Assembly (NCBI RefSeq): GCF_011317445.1 | Contig: NZ_JAAAPL010000002.1 | Location: forward strand, 496,001-560,000 | Reading direction: 5' to 3' | Length of the DNA: 64,000 bases | DNA from: Chelativorans multitrophicus | GTDB lineage: Bacteria > Pseudomonadota > Alphaproteobacteria > Rhizobiales > Rhizobiaceae | In this document: positions 1 to 7,973 of the stretch, piece by piece | Layout of the letters: each line of letters starts with the position of its first letter | Numbering within the stretch: position 1 is the stretch's first letter | Notes under the pieces: generated by a model | The model's input: the letters and a program-made list of their open reading frames with translations, nothing else | Databases searched by the model: none | Told to the model about the DNA's origin: nothing | Translations under genes and position numbers: made by a program

Positions 1-1
1 C

Positions 2-1039
2 GACGGACGGGAATTCGAAAGCACTATCCTGCTCAAGGATGAAGGGCTCGATCTCGCCGTTTTGAAGGTCGAAGGCTCGGATCCTTTCCCGGCCGCCGCG
101 CTCGGAGATTCGGAAGCGCTTGAGGTCGGTGACCTAGTTCTGGCGATCGGCAACCCCTTCGGCGTCGGCCAGACCACGACGAGCGGCATCGTCTCGGCCG
201 TGGCGCGCAGCTTGGGTGGCGTTTCCGACTTCGGCTTCTTCATACAGACGGATGCGGCCATCAATCCCGGCAATTCGGGCGGTGCGCTCATCAACATGGC
301 CGGCGAGGTGATTGGAATCAACACGGCGATCTATAGCCGCTCGGGTGGGTCGATCGGGATCGGCTTCGCGATTCCGGCGAACATCGTGCGCGCCGTGGTC
401 GAATCGGCGAAAAACGGTAAGGACTTCTTCGAGCGTCCTTATTTGGGCGCGAGCTTCGATCGGGTGACGCCCAATATCGCCGAGGCGCTCGGCATGGCCA
501 GGCCAGCGGGTGCTCTCGTCACCAATATCGCCCCGGACAGCCCGGCCGCCAAGGCGGGACTGAAAAGCGGCGACGTTGTGGTTGCGGTGGACGGCAGGCC
601 TGTGGATACGCCTGAGGCGCTGGATTACCGCCTCGCCACCGTACCAATCGGCGAGACGGCCCAAGTGGAGGTGCTGCGCAATGGCGAGGAGATGGCGCTT
701 TCCATGCCGGTCGAACGCGCGCCTGAAGGCGATGGCAGGGAGCTCGAGATCGGTGGCGTAGGGCCCTTTGCCGGCGCCAGGGTGGCGGAGGTGTCGCCGG
801 CGCTCGCCCAGCGCCTGCGTCTCCCGGTTACTGGAAAAGGCGTTGTCATCACGGATCTGGCGCGCAATTCCCCCGCCGCCAGCATCGGCCTGCGACCCGG
901 CGATATCGTGCGGGAACTCAACGGGGAGGAAGTCACCGATGCCGCGCAGATGAAAGCGCTCGCGGAGGCCGATGGCCGCTGGTGGCGGTTCACCATTGAT
1001 CGCGGCGGGCAGATTATCCGGCAGACGATGCGGTTCTAG
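2..1039 (+). CDS. HtrA/Deg-family periplasmic serine protease, 5' end missing
   Basis: This is the C-terminal part of a Do-like (DegP/DegQ) serine endopeptidase, a family that degrades misfolded envelope proteins. The frame is open to the left window edge, so the signal peptide, start codon and catalytic His lie outside. The catalytic Asp is seen in LDLAVLK (residue 17 of the visible part) and the catalytic Ser in GNSGGAL (Ser codon at 275-277). Two PDZ domains follow: the first begins near RPYLGASFD and contains the carboxylate-binding-like YLGA segment, and the second runs to the stop codon. Two PDZ domains are typical of full-length DegP/DegQ. The next gene, rarA, is on the same strand after about 105 bp. 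The family is certain; the subtype (DegP or DegQ) cannot be decided from a fragment. Confidence 0.95.
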   Translation, partial: DGREFESTILLKDEGLDLAVLKVEGSDPFPAAALGDSEALEVGDLVLAIGNPFGVGQTTTSGIVSAVARSLGGVSDFGFFIQTDAAINPGNSGGALINMAGEVIGINTAIYSRSGGSIGIGFAIPANIVRAVVESAKNGKDFFERPYLGASFDRVTPNIAEALGMARPAGALVTNIAPDSPAAKAGLKSGDVVVAVDGRPVDTPEALDYRLATVPIGETAQVEVLRNGEEMALSMPVERAPEGDGRELEIGGVGPFAGARVAEVSPALAQRLRLPVTGKGVVITDLARNSPAASIGLRPGDIVRELNGEEVTDAAQMKALAEADGRWWRFTIDRGGQIIRQTMRF

Positions 1040-1144
1040 CGCATCGGACCGAGAGTGATACCGGTTGGAGAAGTCCGATGCTGAAACAAAGAGATGGATC
1101 GCCACCTCCGCGCCCGGAAGGGTGTATGGCGATCTAGTGAGCAT

Positions 1145-2467
1145 ATGAGCGACCTTTTCAACAGAAGTGAGCCTCACGCTCCGGCCGAAGTGGGCAAGCC
1201 GCTGGCGGACCGGCTGCGGCCGAAACGGCTTGACGAAGTGGTGGGCCAGGAGCACCTGACGGGCCCTGAGGGGGCGCTCACGCGCATGATCCGCTCGGGC
1301 TCGCTCGGCTCGCTCGTTTTCTGGGGACCTCCTGGCACCGGGAAGACTACAGTCGCCCGGCTGCTTGCGGGGGAAACCTCCATGGCATTCGAGCAGATCT
1401 CTGCGATCTTCTCCGGCGTGGCCGACCTCAAGAAAGTCTTTGAAGCCGCACGCCTGCGCCGCAGCCAGGGCCGGCAGACCCTTCTGTTCGTCGATGAAAT
1501 TCACCGGTTCAACCGCGCGCAGCAGGATTCCTTCCTGCCGGTGATGGAGGACGGCACTGTTGTCTTGGTGGGCGCGACGACGGAAAATCCGTCTTTCGAG
1601 CTCAACGCGGCGCTTCTCTCGCGCGCCCGCGTGCTCGTTTTTCATTCGCTCGAAGCGAACAGCCTCGAAAACCTGCTTCAGCGCGCCGAGGAGGCGGAAG
1701 GGCGCAAGCTGCCGCTTACGGAGGAGGCGAGGGCGGTGCTGCTGCGCATGGCCGATGGCGACGGGCGAGCCGTGCTGACGCTTGCAGAAGAGGTCTGGCG
1801 GGCCGCCAATGAGGGCGAGGTGTTCGATGCGGAAGCCCTGCAGCGCATCGTCCAGCGCCCCGCGCCGATCTACGACAAGGGGCAGGACGGGTATTACAAT
1901 TTGATTTCCGCGCTGCACAAGTCCGTTCGCGGCTCGGATCCGGACGCCGCGCTCTATTATCTCTGCCGCATGTTCGATGCCGGCGAGGATCCGCTTTATT
2001 TGGGGCGCCGGCTCGTGCGCATGGCGGTGGAGGATATCGGTTTGGCGGACCCGCAGGCGCTGGTGATCGCCAATGCCGCCAAGGACGCTTACGACTATCT
2101 GGGCTCGCCCGAAGGCGAGCTCGCGCTCGCGCAGGCCTGCGTCTATCTCGCCACCGCGCCGAAATCGAATGCCGTCTACACCGCATTCAAAGCCGCTATG
2201 AGGGCGGCAAAGGAGCATGGCTCGCTGCTTCCTCCCAAGCACATCCTTAATGCGCCGACGAAGCTCATGAAGGAAACGGGCTACGGCTCAGGCTACCAGT
2301 ACGACCACGATATGCCCGATGCCTTCTCGGGCCAGGACTATTTTCCCGAAGCCATGGACAGGCAAAGCTTCTACAATCCGCCCGATCGCGGATTCGAGCG
2401 CGAGATCCGCAAGCGGCTCGAATATTGGAAGAAGCTCAGGCGGGAAAGGCAGGGCGGTGAGCACTAG
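1145..2467 (+). CDS. rarA: Replication-associated recombination protein A (RarA/MgsA AAA+ ATPase)
   Basis: RarA is a clamp-loader-like AAA+ ATPase that acts at stalled replication forks and single-stranded DNA ends. The 440-residue product has a Walker A motif GPPGTGKTT (61-69), a Walker B motif LLFVDEIH (113-120), a sensor 1 region [10 protein letters not shown] and the C-terminal MgsA-type oligomerisation region ([14 protein letters not shown] onward). Length matches the family. I chose the ATG at 1145 (MSDLF), which is the usual N-terminus of this family; an in-frame ATG at 1094 would add 17 residues with no similarity to the family. It sits between the protease and crcB on the same strand. 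The assignment is secure. Confidence 0.96.
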   Translation: MSDLFNRSEPHAPAEVGKPLADRLRPKRLDEVVGQEHLTGPEGALTRMIRSGSLGSLVFWGPPGTGKTTVARLLAGETSMAFEQISAIFSGVADLKKVFEAARLRRSQGRQTLLFVDEIHRFNRAQQDSFLPVMEDGTVVLVGATTENPSFELNAALLSRARVLVFHSLEANSLENLLQRAEEAEGRKLPLTEEARAVLLRMADGDGRAVLTLAEEVWRAANEGEVFDAEALQRIVQRPAPIYDKGQDGYYNLISALHKSVRGSDPDAALYYLCRMFDAGEDPLYLGRRLVRMAVEDIGLADPQALVIANAAKDAYDYLGSPEGELALAQACVYLATAPKSNAVYTAFKAAMRAAKEHGSLLPPKHILNAPTKLMKETGYGSGYQYDHDMPDAFSGQDYFPEAMDRQSFYNPPDRGFEREIRKRLEYWKKLRRERQGGEH

Positions 2468-2639
2468 ATTTCATCTCTGATGTTCGAATCGCTTCCCTGG
2501 CCGGTATCAATGGCTTCTTTGGTTTGTGCCTGAACATTCCAACTCACCAGCGGCCAAATATTGTTTAGAAGCGCGAGAGGCAGAAGAGCTCTTCGTGAAT
2601 CCAGCAGCCTTTCTGAGGCAATCCAAAGGGGGAACGGAT

Positions 2640-3017
2640 TTGTATCATCTGATGCTTGTTTGCCTCGGCGGCGCCATCGGCGCGGGCATGCGCCACCTAA
2701 CCGTGACTGCCGCGGGCCGTGCGCTGGGCACCGCCTTTCCGTGGGGCACTCTTGCGGTCAACGTGGCCGGCAGCTTCGCCATGGGCCTGCTCGTGGAGGC
2801 ACTTGCCCGCAAGTTCAGCGTGTCCAACGAGATCCGGCTTCTGCTGGCGCCTGGCATGCTTGGTGGATTCACCACGTTCTCTGCCTTCTCGCTTGATGTG
2901 GCCGTGCTTTGGGAACGCGGAGCTCAGTCGGCGGCGCTGGCCTACGTGTTGGCGAGCGTGGCAGGCTCGATCCTTGCCCTATTCGTCGGATTGTGGCTCG
3001 CAAGAAGCATTTTGTAA
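2640..3017 (+). CDS. crcB: Fluoride ion channel CrcB/Fluc
   Basis: CrcB (Fluc) is a small dual-topology membrane protein that exports fluoride passively as a homodimer. The 125-residue product has four predicted membrane segments and the family motifs GGAIGAGMRH near the start, GTLAVNVAGSF in the middle and GFTTFSAFS (the polar phenylalanine/threonine track). The start is a TTG at 2640 preceded by a strong GGGGG Shine-Dalgarno run seven bases upstream, giving the normal family length; an in-frame GTG at 2526 would add 38 hydrophilic residues and is unlikely. No fluoride-riboswitch-like structure was recognised upstream. The downstream pseudouridine synthase follows after 30 bp and may be co-transcribed. 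Confidence 0.94.
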   Translation: MYHLMLVCLGGAIGAGMRHLTVTAAGRALGTAFPWGTLAVNVAGSFAMGLLVEALARKFSVSNEIRLLLAPGMLGGFTTFSAFSLDVAVLWERGAQSAALAYVLASVAGSILALFVGLWLARSIL

Positions 3018-3047
3018 TGGTATTGCCGCCATCGAAACGGTGATGAG

Positions 3048-4031
3048 ATGGCAGGCGTAGAACAAATCGAAGTGGATAGCGGCGAGGCCGGGATGCGGCT
3101 CGACCGCTGGTTCAAGACCCACTACCCGGGCCTTGGCTTCGGGCAGCTTCAAAAATTGCTTCGCACCGGCCAGGTGCGCGTTGATGGCGGCCGCGCCAAA
3201 GCCGATACGCGGGTTCAGGCCGGGCAGATGATTCGTGTGCCGCCGCTCGCCGTCGACCACAAGGGCGCGCCCGCCACCATCCGCACCATGCGCGACCGCG
3301 GCGACGCGGAGGTGCTCTCTCAGATGCTGATCCATGAAGACGAGAAGGTATTCGTCTTCAACAAGCCTGCGGGCCTTGCCGTGCAAGGCGGCTCCGGCGT
3401 CAACCGCCATGTGGACGGCATGCTGGAGGCCTGGCGCAACAAACGCGGTGAGAAGCCGCGGCTGGTGCACCGCCTCGACCGCGATACTTCAGGCGTGCTC
3501 GTGGTCGCGCGTACGCGGCTTGCGGCCGTAAAGCTCACCGAATCATTCCGGGCGCGCGAGACGAAGAAGATCTATTGGGCGCTTATCAAAGGCGTGCCGA
3601 AGAAGGCGGAAGGTCGCATCTCCACTTGGCTCGTGCGAGAGACCACGCCCGATGGCGACCGAATGCGCATCGCGAAGCATGGAGAGCCGGGAGCAGATCA
3701 TGCCGTCTCGACCTACCGGCTTGTGGAACAGGCTGGAACGGCGCTCTCCTGGCTTGTGATGGAGCCCTTTACCGGTCGCATGCACCAGCTTCGCGTACAT
3801 GCCGCACATATCGGCTGTCCCATCATCGGTGATCCCAAATATTTCGAGGCCGACCAGAATTGGGAACTGCCGGGAGGCATTCAAAACCGGCTCCATCTCC
3901 ATGCCCGGCGCATCATCATCCCGCATCCCGACGGCGGCAGCATCGATGTGACCGCCGAGATGCCGCCGCATATGCAGCAGAGCTGGAACCTGCTTGGTTT
4001 CAATGAAGCGGCGGCGGAAGAGGAAATCTAA
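3048..4031 (+). CDS. rluC: RluC/RluD-family 23S rRNA pseudouridine synthase
   Basis: The enzyme isomerises uridines of 23S rRNA to pseudouridine. The 327-residue product has an N-terminal S4-like RNA-binding domain (about residues 14-75, RLDRWFKTHYP...LLRTGQVRVDG) and an RluA-type catalytic domain with the signature HRLDRDTSG (141-149), where Asp144 is the expected nucleophile. GRMHQLRVHAAHIGCPIIGD near residue 250 is the second conserved block. S4 plus catalytic domain fits RluC/RluD rather than RluA. It starts with ATG 30 bp after crcB. Exact target uridines cannot be read from sequence, so the rluC symbol is the usual rhizobial name rather than a proof. Confidence 0.93.
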   Translation: MAGVEQIEVDSGEAGMRLDRWFKTHYPGLGFGQLQKLLRTGQVRVDGGRAKADTRVQAGQMIRVPPLAVDHKGAPATIRTMRDRGDAEVLSQMLIHEDEKVFVFNKPAGLAVQGGSGVNRHVDGMLEAWRNKRGEKPRLVHRLDRDTSGVLVVARTRLAAVKLTESFRARETKKIYWALIKGVPKKAEGRISTWLVRETTPDGDRMRIAKHGEPGADHAVSTYRLVEQAGTALSWLVMEPFTGRMHQLRVHAAHIGCPIIGDPKYFEADQNWELPGGIQNRLHLHARRIIIPHPDGGSIDVTAEMPPHMQQSWNLLGFNEAAAEEEI

Positions 4032-4087
4032 ACCCTATTTCCTTGGATGCGGGTGACGACCCTTTCCACTTACCTATATAAAGCCTC

Positions 4088-4876
4088 ATGCGTGACATTC
4101 TGAACGATCTTGATCATGGGCGGCAATTTTCGGATCCCGATCCGATCCGCCGGGCGCAGAACCAGATGCGCCAGCCGATGCCGAAGCGGTTCTACGAACG
4201 CGTGGAGGTGAGCGGAGAGGGCAATGCGTGGAAGGTTCTGCTGGATGGGAGGGCGGTTCGCACGCCCGCCGGCGTTGAGCTGGTCTTGCCCAATGAAGCC
4301 GCCGCAAGCCTGATCGCCGGGGAGTTTGCCGCTCAGGGCGAACAGATCGATCCGATGAGCATGCCTGTCACGAGGCTGGTCAATACCGCTATCGACGGTG
4401 TTGCGGCCGATGTACAAGCCGTGATGGAAGACATTTTGCGCTTCGCATCCACGGATCTTCTCTATTATCGCGCCGACGCGCCTGAACGGTTGATCCAGCT
4501 GCAGGCTGAGGCCTGGGACCCGGTGCTTGATTGGGCCGAGGCCCAGCTCAGCACCCGGTTTATACTCGCCGAAGGCGTGATGCATGTGGAGCAGCCGCGC
4601 TCGGCCATTGCAGCCGTCGGCGCGCATCTGCGGCCTCGCGCCGACCCGCTGCGGCTCGCCGCACTCCACGTCATGACAACGCTCACCGGCTCGGCCATCC
4701 TTGCGCTGGCCGTCGAGGCGCACGCGATCGAGGCAGAAGCTGCCTGGGAGGCTGCGCACGTGGACGAGGACTGGAATATCTCGCAATGGGGCGAGGATGC
4801 GGAAGCTTCCGCCCGCCGCGCCGCGCGAAAGCGCGACATGATGGGCGCAGTGGCGCTACTCGCCGCTCTATCTTAA
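4088..4876 (+). CDS. ATP12-family chaperone for F1-ATPase assembly
   Basis: ATP12 proteins bind the alpha subunit of F1-ATPase and prevent its aggregation during ATP synthase assembly; they occur in mitochondria and alphaproteobacteria. The 262-residue product has the family core: PKRFYERVEV near residue 32, LDGRAVRTPAG, IDPMSMPVTRLVNTAIDGV, FASTDLLYYRA near residue 122, WDPVLDW and the C-terminal GSAILALA...WEAAHVDEDW. Length is typical. The start ATG at 4088 is 56 bp after rluC. In many relatives a HAD-family hydrolase lies between these two genes; here they are direct neighbours. The gene runs toward gltA and ends at a shared terminator region. Confidence 0.93.
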   Translation: MRDILNDLDHGRQFSDPDPIRRAQNQMRQPMPKRFYERVEVSGEGNAWKVLLDGRAVRTPAGVELVLPNEAAASLIAGEFAAQGEQIDPMSMPVTRLVNTAIDGVAADVQAVMEDILRFASTDLLYYRADAPERLIQLQAEAWDPVLDWAEAQLSTRFILAEGVMHVEQPRSAIAAVGAHLRPRADPLRLAALHVMTTLTGSAILALAVEAHAIEAEAAWEAAHVDEDWNISQWGEDAEASARRAARKRDMMGAVALLAALS

Positions 4877-4907
4877 AAAGGTCGCGGTTCAACCGCTTGT
4901 AAAGAAA

Positions 4908-4941
4908 AACCTCCTCCGCTCGAATGTGAACGGAGGAGGTT
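4908..4941 (-). terminator. Rho-independent terminator of gltA
   Basis: An 11-bp perfect inverted repeat (AACCTCCTCCG at 4908-4918 and its complement at 4931-4941) encloses a 12-base loop. Read on the minus strand, downstream of gltA, the stem is followed by a U-rich stretch (complement of aaagaaaaac), so it should terminate gltA. On the plus strand no T-run follows, so for the ATP12 gene it would be at most a weak terminator. Confidence 0.85.
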
Positions 4942-4964
4942 GTCATCTCAGAGCGCGAATCGGG

Positions 4965-6254
4965 TCACCGCTTTGCGATCGGCACGTAATCGCGCTGCGG
5001 CGCACCGGTGTAGAGCTGGCGCGGACGTCCGATCTTCTGCTGCGGATCCTCGATCATCTCCTTCCACTGCGCGATCCAGCCAACCGTGCGGGCGACGGCG
5101 AAGAGCACGGTGAACATGGTCGTCGGGAAGCCGAGCGCCTTCAGCGTGATGCCGGAGTAGAAGTCGATATTCGGATAGAGCTTCTTCTCGATGAAGTATT
5201 CGTCGGTGAGGGCGATGCGCTCGAGCTCCATGGCGATGTCGAGCTGCGGGTCGTCCTTGATGCCAAGCTCCGACAACACTTCATGACAGGTTTTCTGCAT
5301 GATCTTCGCGCGCGGGTCATAGTTTTTATAGACCCGATGACCGAAGCCCATGAGGCGGAAGGGATCGTTCTTGTCCTTGGCGCGGGCGATATATTCCGGG
5401 ATACGGTCCACACTGCCGATTTCCGCGAGCATATTGAGCGCGGCCTCATTGGCGCCGCCATGGGCGGGACCCCATAGGCAAGCAATTCCGGCTGCAATGC
5501 AGGCGAACGGATTGGCGCCCGAGGAGCCTGCAAGCCGCACCGTCGAGGTCGACGCGTTCTGCTCGTGATCGGCATGCAGGATGAAAATGCGGTCCATCGC
5601 CCGTGCGAGGACCGGATTGACCTTATATTCCTCGCAGGGAACAGCGAAGCACATGTGCAGAAAGTTAGCCGCGTAGGAGAGCTCGTTGCGCGGGTACATG
5701 AATGGCTGGCCGATATGGTATTTGTAAGCCATGGCCGCAATGGTCGGCATCTTTGCGATCATGCGGATGGAGGCAACCATGCGCTGGTGCGGGTCGGAGA
5801 TATCCGTCGAGTCATGGTAGAAGGCGGAGAGGGCGCCCACTACGCCGCACATGACGGCCATCGGGTGCGCATCACGGCGGAAGCCGGTGAAGAAGCGCGA
5901 CATCTGCTCGTGAATCATCGTGTGCCTGGTCACGCGTAGGTCGAAGTCTTCCTTCTGCGCCTTTGTCGGCAGTTCCCCGTAGAGGAGCAGATAGCAAACC
6001 TCGAGAAAATCGCCTTGCTCGGCGAGCTGGTCGATCGGATAGCCGCGGTGAAGCAACAGGCCTTCGTCGCCATCGATATAGGTGATCTTGGACTCGCAGC
6101 TTGCCGTGGAGGTAAAGCCGGGATCGTAAGTAAACATCCCGGTCTGCTTGTAGAGGGACGAAATGTCGAAAACACCGGGTCCGATCGATGCCTGGCGCAC
6201 TGGGTATTCGCTGCTATTCCCACCAAGTTCAAGTGTCACCGTCGAATTCGCCAT
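4965..6254 (-). CDS. gltA: Citrate synthase (type II, hexameric)
   Basis: Citrate synthase condenses oxaloacetate and acetyl-CoA, the first step of the TCA cycle. The 429-residue length and N-terminal domain match the Gram-negative hexameric type. The catalytic triad is visible as His265 (GPAHGGAN), His306 ([14 protein letters not shown]) and Asp364 (NIDFYSG); [14 protein letters not shown] near residue 227 contains the other conserved histidine. The start ATG (complement of 6252-6254) is followed by [12 protein letters not shown], typical of alphaproteobacteria. It lies downstream of gltX on the same strand with a 170-bp gap, so it probably has its own promoter. Its substrate acetyl-CoA is supplied by the pyruvate dehydrogenase encoded at 24-30 kb. 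Confidence 0.98.
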   Translation of the reverse strand: MANSTVTLELGGNSSEYPVRQASIGPGVFDISSLYKQTGMFTYDPGFTSTASCESKITYIDGDEGLLLHRGYPIDQLAEQGDFLEVCYLLLYGELPTKAQKEDFDLRVTRHTMIHEQMSRFFTGFRRDAHPMAVMCGVVGALSAFYHDSTDISDPHQRMVASIRMIAKMPTIAAMAYKYHIGQPFMYPRNELSYAANFLHMCFAVPCEEYKVNPVLARAMDRIFILHADHEQNASTSTVRLAGSSGANPFACIAAGIACLWGPAHGGANEAALNMLAEIGSVDRIPEYIARAKDKNDPFRLMGFGHRVYKNYDPRAKIMQKTCHEVLSELGIKDDPQLDIAMELERIALTDEYFIEKKLYPNIDFYSGITLKALGFPTTMFTVLFAVARTVGWIAQWKEMIEDPQQKIGRPRQLYTGAPQRDYVPIAKR

Positions 6255-6365
6255 CGCACATCACCTCTCTGTCTTGAAACTTGGGCAGGAATGTCGTCGC
6301 CGCGACAAGCGGCAGGCAACCGCCAGCACGGCTTTAAGGTGCCTCTAGCTAGCGCATTTGCCACA

Positions 6366-6385
6366 CCCTGCCAAGCTTGACAGGG
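6366..6385. repeat. 20-bp near-perfect palindrome between gltX and gltA
   Basis: The arms CCCTGCCAAG and CTTGACAGGG meet at an AAGCTT centre with a single mismatch. The element lies in the 170-bp gap, about 40 bp after the gltX stop and about 110 bp before the gltA start (both minus strand). No T-run follows it in the direction of transcription, so a terminator role for gltX is doubtful. An operator or transcription-start-proximal site for gltA is possible. No protein can be named. Confidence 0.4.
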
Positions 6386-6424
6386 CCACTTTGTTGCGCC
6401 GCAGCATATCCAGTTTGCTGGACC

Positions 6425-7852
6425 TCATTTTTCAACCGCTTGGTCGCGAATGCGGCCGAGCGATTCTTCGCGCCCGAGTACCGCCAGAACATCGAAGATG
6501 CCGGGCGAAGTGGTGCGGCCGGTGAGCGCCGCCCGCAGCGGCTGGGCCACCTTGCCCAGCTTGCGGCCGGTATTCTCCGCAAAATTGCGCACGGCCGCTT
6601 CGGTGCTTTCAGCCGTCCAGTCGCCAAGCCCTGCCATTTCTTCGGCAAGGGTGGCGAGCATGGCTCGAGCATCACCGTCGAGCAGTTCGGCCGCCTTATC
6701 GTCGATGGTAAGCGGACGCTCGGCAACAAGAAAGCCCGCGCCATCCAACAGCTCCAACAGGGTCTTGGCTCTTTCTTTCAGGCCGGGAAGGGCCGAGCGA
6801 AGTTGACCACGCCTCTTCTCGTCCAGCTTATCCAGAAAGGCTTGCCCTCCCTCCAGGTGAGGAAGCGTCGCAATAAAAATTCCGAACAGCGCCTCATCAT
6901 CCATTTGGCGCATATGGATGCCGTTGAGCGCCTCCATTTTCTGGAAGTCGAAGCGCGCGGCCCCCTTGTTCACGTCGTCGATATCGAACCATTCGATCAT
7001 CTGCTCGGTCGTCATCACTTCATCATCGCCGTGGCTCCAGCCAAGACGCGCGAGATAGTTGCATAGGGCCGAGGGGAGGTAGCCCATCGCCCGGTAGGCT
7101 TCGACGCCAAGCGCACCATGGCGCTTCGAGAGCTTTCCGCCGTCAGGCCCGTGGATCAGCGGGATATGAGCCATTACCGGAATGTCCCAGCCCATTGCCC
7201 GGTAGATGATTGCCTGGCGCGCCGCATTGGTGAGATGGTCATCGCCGCGAATGACATGGGTGACCCCCATGTCGTGATCGTCCACGACCACCGCATGCAT
7301 GTAGGTCGGCGTGCCATCGGAGCGCAGGATGATGAAATCGTCCAAATCCTTGTTGGGGAAGCGGACGTCGCCCTGCACGCGATCGTGAATGACCGTCTCG
7401 CCCTCCAGCGGCGCCTTGATGCGGATCACCGGTTTCACCCCGCTTGGGGCTTCGGCCGGGTCCTTGTCACGCCATGTGCCGTCGTAGCGCGGCGGCCGTC
7501 CTTCGGCGCGCGCCTTTTCGCGCATGGCCTCGATTTCCTCCGGTGAGCAGTAGCAATAATAGGCCTGCCCTCGGGCGACGAGTTCCTCGGCCACCTCCTT
7601 ATGACGGCTCGCCCGCGCAAACTGGGAGATCGGCTCTCCGTCCCAGGTAAGCCCCAGCCAGGCAAGCCCGTCCAGGATCGCGGCGGTTGCCTCCGGTGTG
7701 GAGCGTTGCCGGTCCGTGTCTTCGATCCTCAACAGCATCCTGCCCCCGGTATGGCGTGCATAGAGCCAATTGAAAAGGGCCGTGCGGGCGCCGCCTATAT
7801 GAAGAAAGCCGGTGGGCGAGGGCGCAAAGCGAGTGATGACGGGCGTTTTCAT
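6425..7852 (-). CDS. gltX: Glutamyl-tRNA synthetase (class I)
   Basis: GltX charges tRNA(Glu), and in many alphaproteobacteria also tRNA(Gln), which is then corrected by GatCAB. The 475-residue product has the class I signature [11 protein letters not shown] (11-21, HIGH-like) and KLSKRHG (240-246, KMSKS-like), plus the conserved GDDHLTN block at about 203. The C-terminal anticodon-binding region ends with [17 protein letters not shown]. The start ATG at 7852 follows an intergenic region of 121 bp shared with divergent comEC. Rhizobia often carry two glutamyl-tRNA synthetases, so a second copy may exist elsewhere; the sequence here does not decide which one this is. Confidence 0.97.
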   Translation of the reverse strand: MKTPVITRFAPSPTGFLHIGGARTALFNWLYARHTGGRMLLRIEDTDRQRSTPEATAAILDGLAWLGLTWDGEPISQFARASRHKEVAEELVARGQAYYCYCSPEEIEAMREKARAEGRPPRYDGTWRDKDPAEAPSGVKPVIRIKAPLEGETVIHDRVQGDVRFPNKDLDDFIILRSDGTPTYMHAVVVDDHDMGVTHVIRGDDHLTNAARQAIIYRAMGWDIPVMAHIPLIHGPDGGKLSKRHGALGVEAYRAMGYLPSALCNYLARLGWSHGDDEVMTTEQMIEWFDIDDVNKGAARFDFQKMEALNGIHMRQMDDEALFGIFIATLPHLEGGQAFLDKLDEKRRGQLRSALPGLKERAKTLLELLDGAGFLVAERPLTIDDKAAELLDGDARAMLATLAEEMAGLGDWTAESTEAAVRNFAENTGRKLGKVAQPLRAALTGRTTSPGIFDVLAVLGREESLGRIRDQAVEK

Positions 7853-7973
7853 TGTTCTTTCCGGATATGTTCAAGCTGTGCCTTATGCCACAGCCGGCGC
7901 GGGTGGAAATCGGCTGCCCGTCATGTAGCATAGGCAAGGTCAGGCGCAAGCGCCTGCGGGGGAAGAGAGGGGC

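Noticed and set aside
134-2242. A 702-codon open frame on the minus strand covering the protease and rarA
   Set aside because: It is antisense to two clear family genes, has a composition rich in Arg, His and Ala typical of shadow frames in GC-rich DNA, and shows no domain.
2476-2500. tRNA-like T-loop sequence GTTCGAATC
   Set aside because: No acceptor or anticodon stem can be built around it.
2468-2639. Possible fluoride riboswitch upstream of crcB
   Set aside because: The conserved pseudoknot sequences of the crcB motif could not be found in this stretch.
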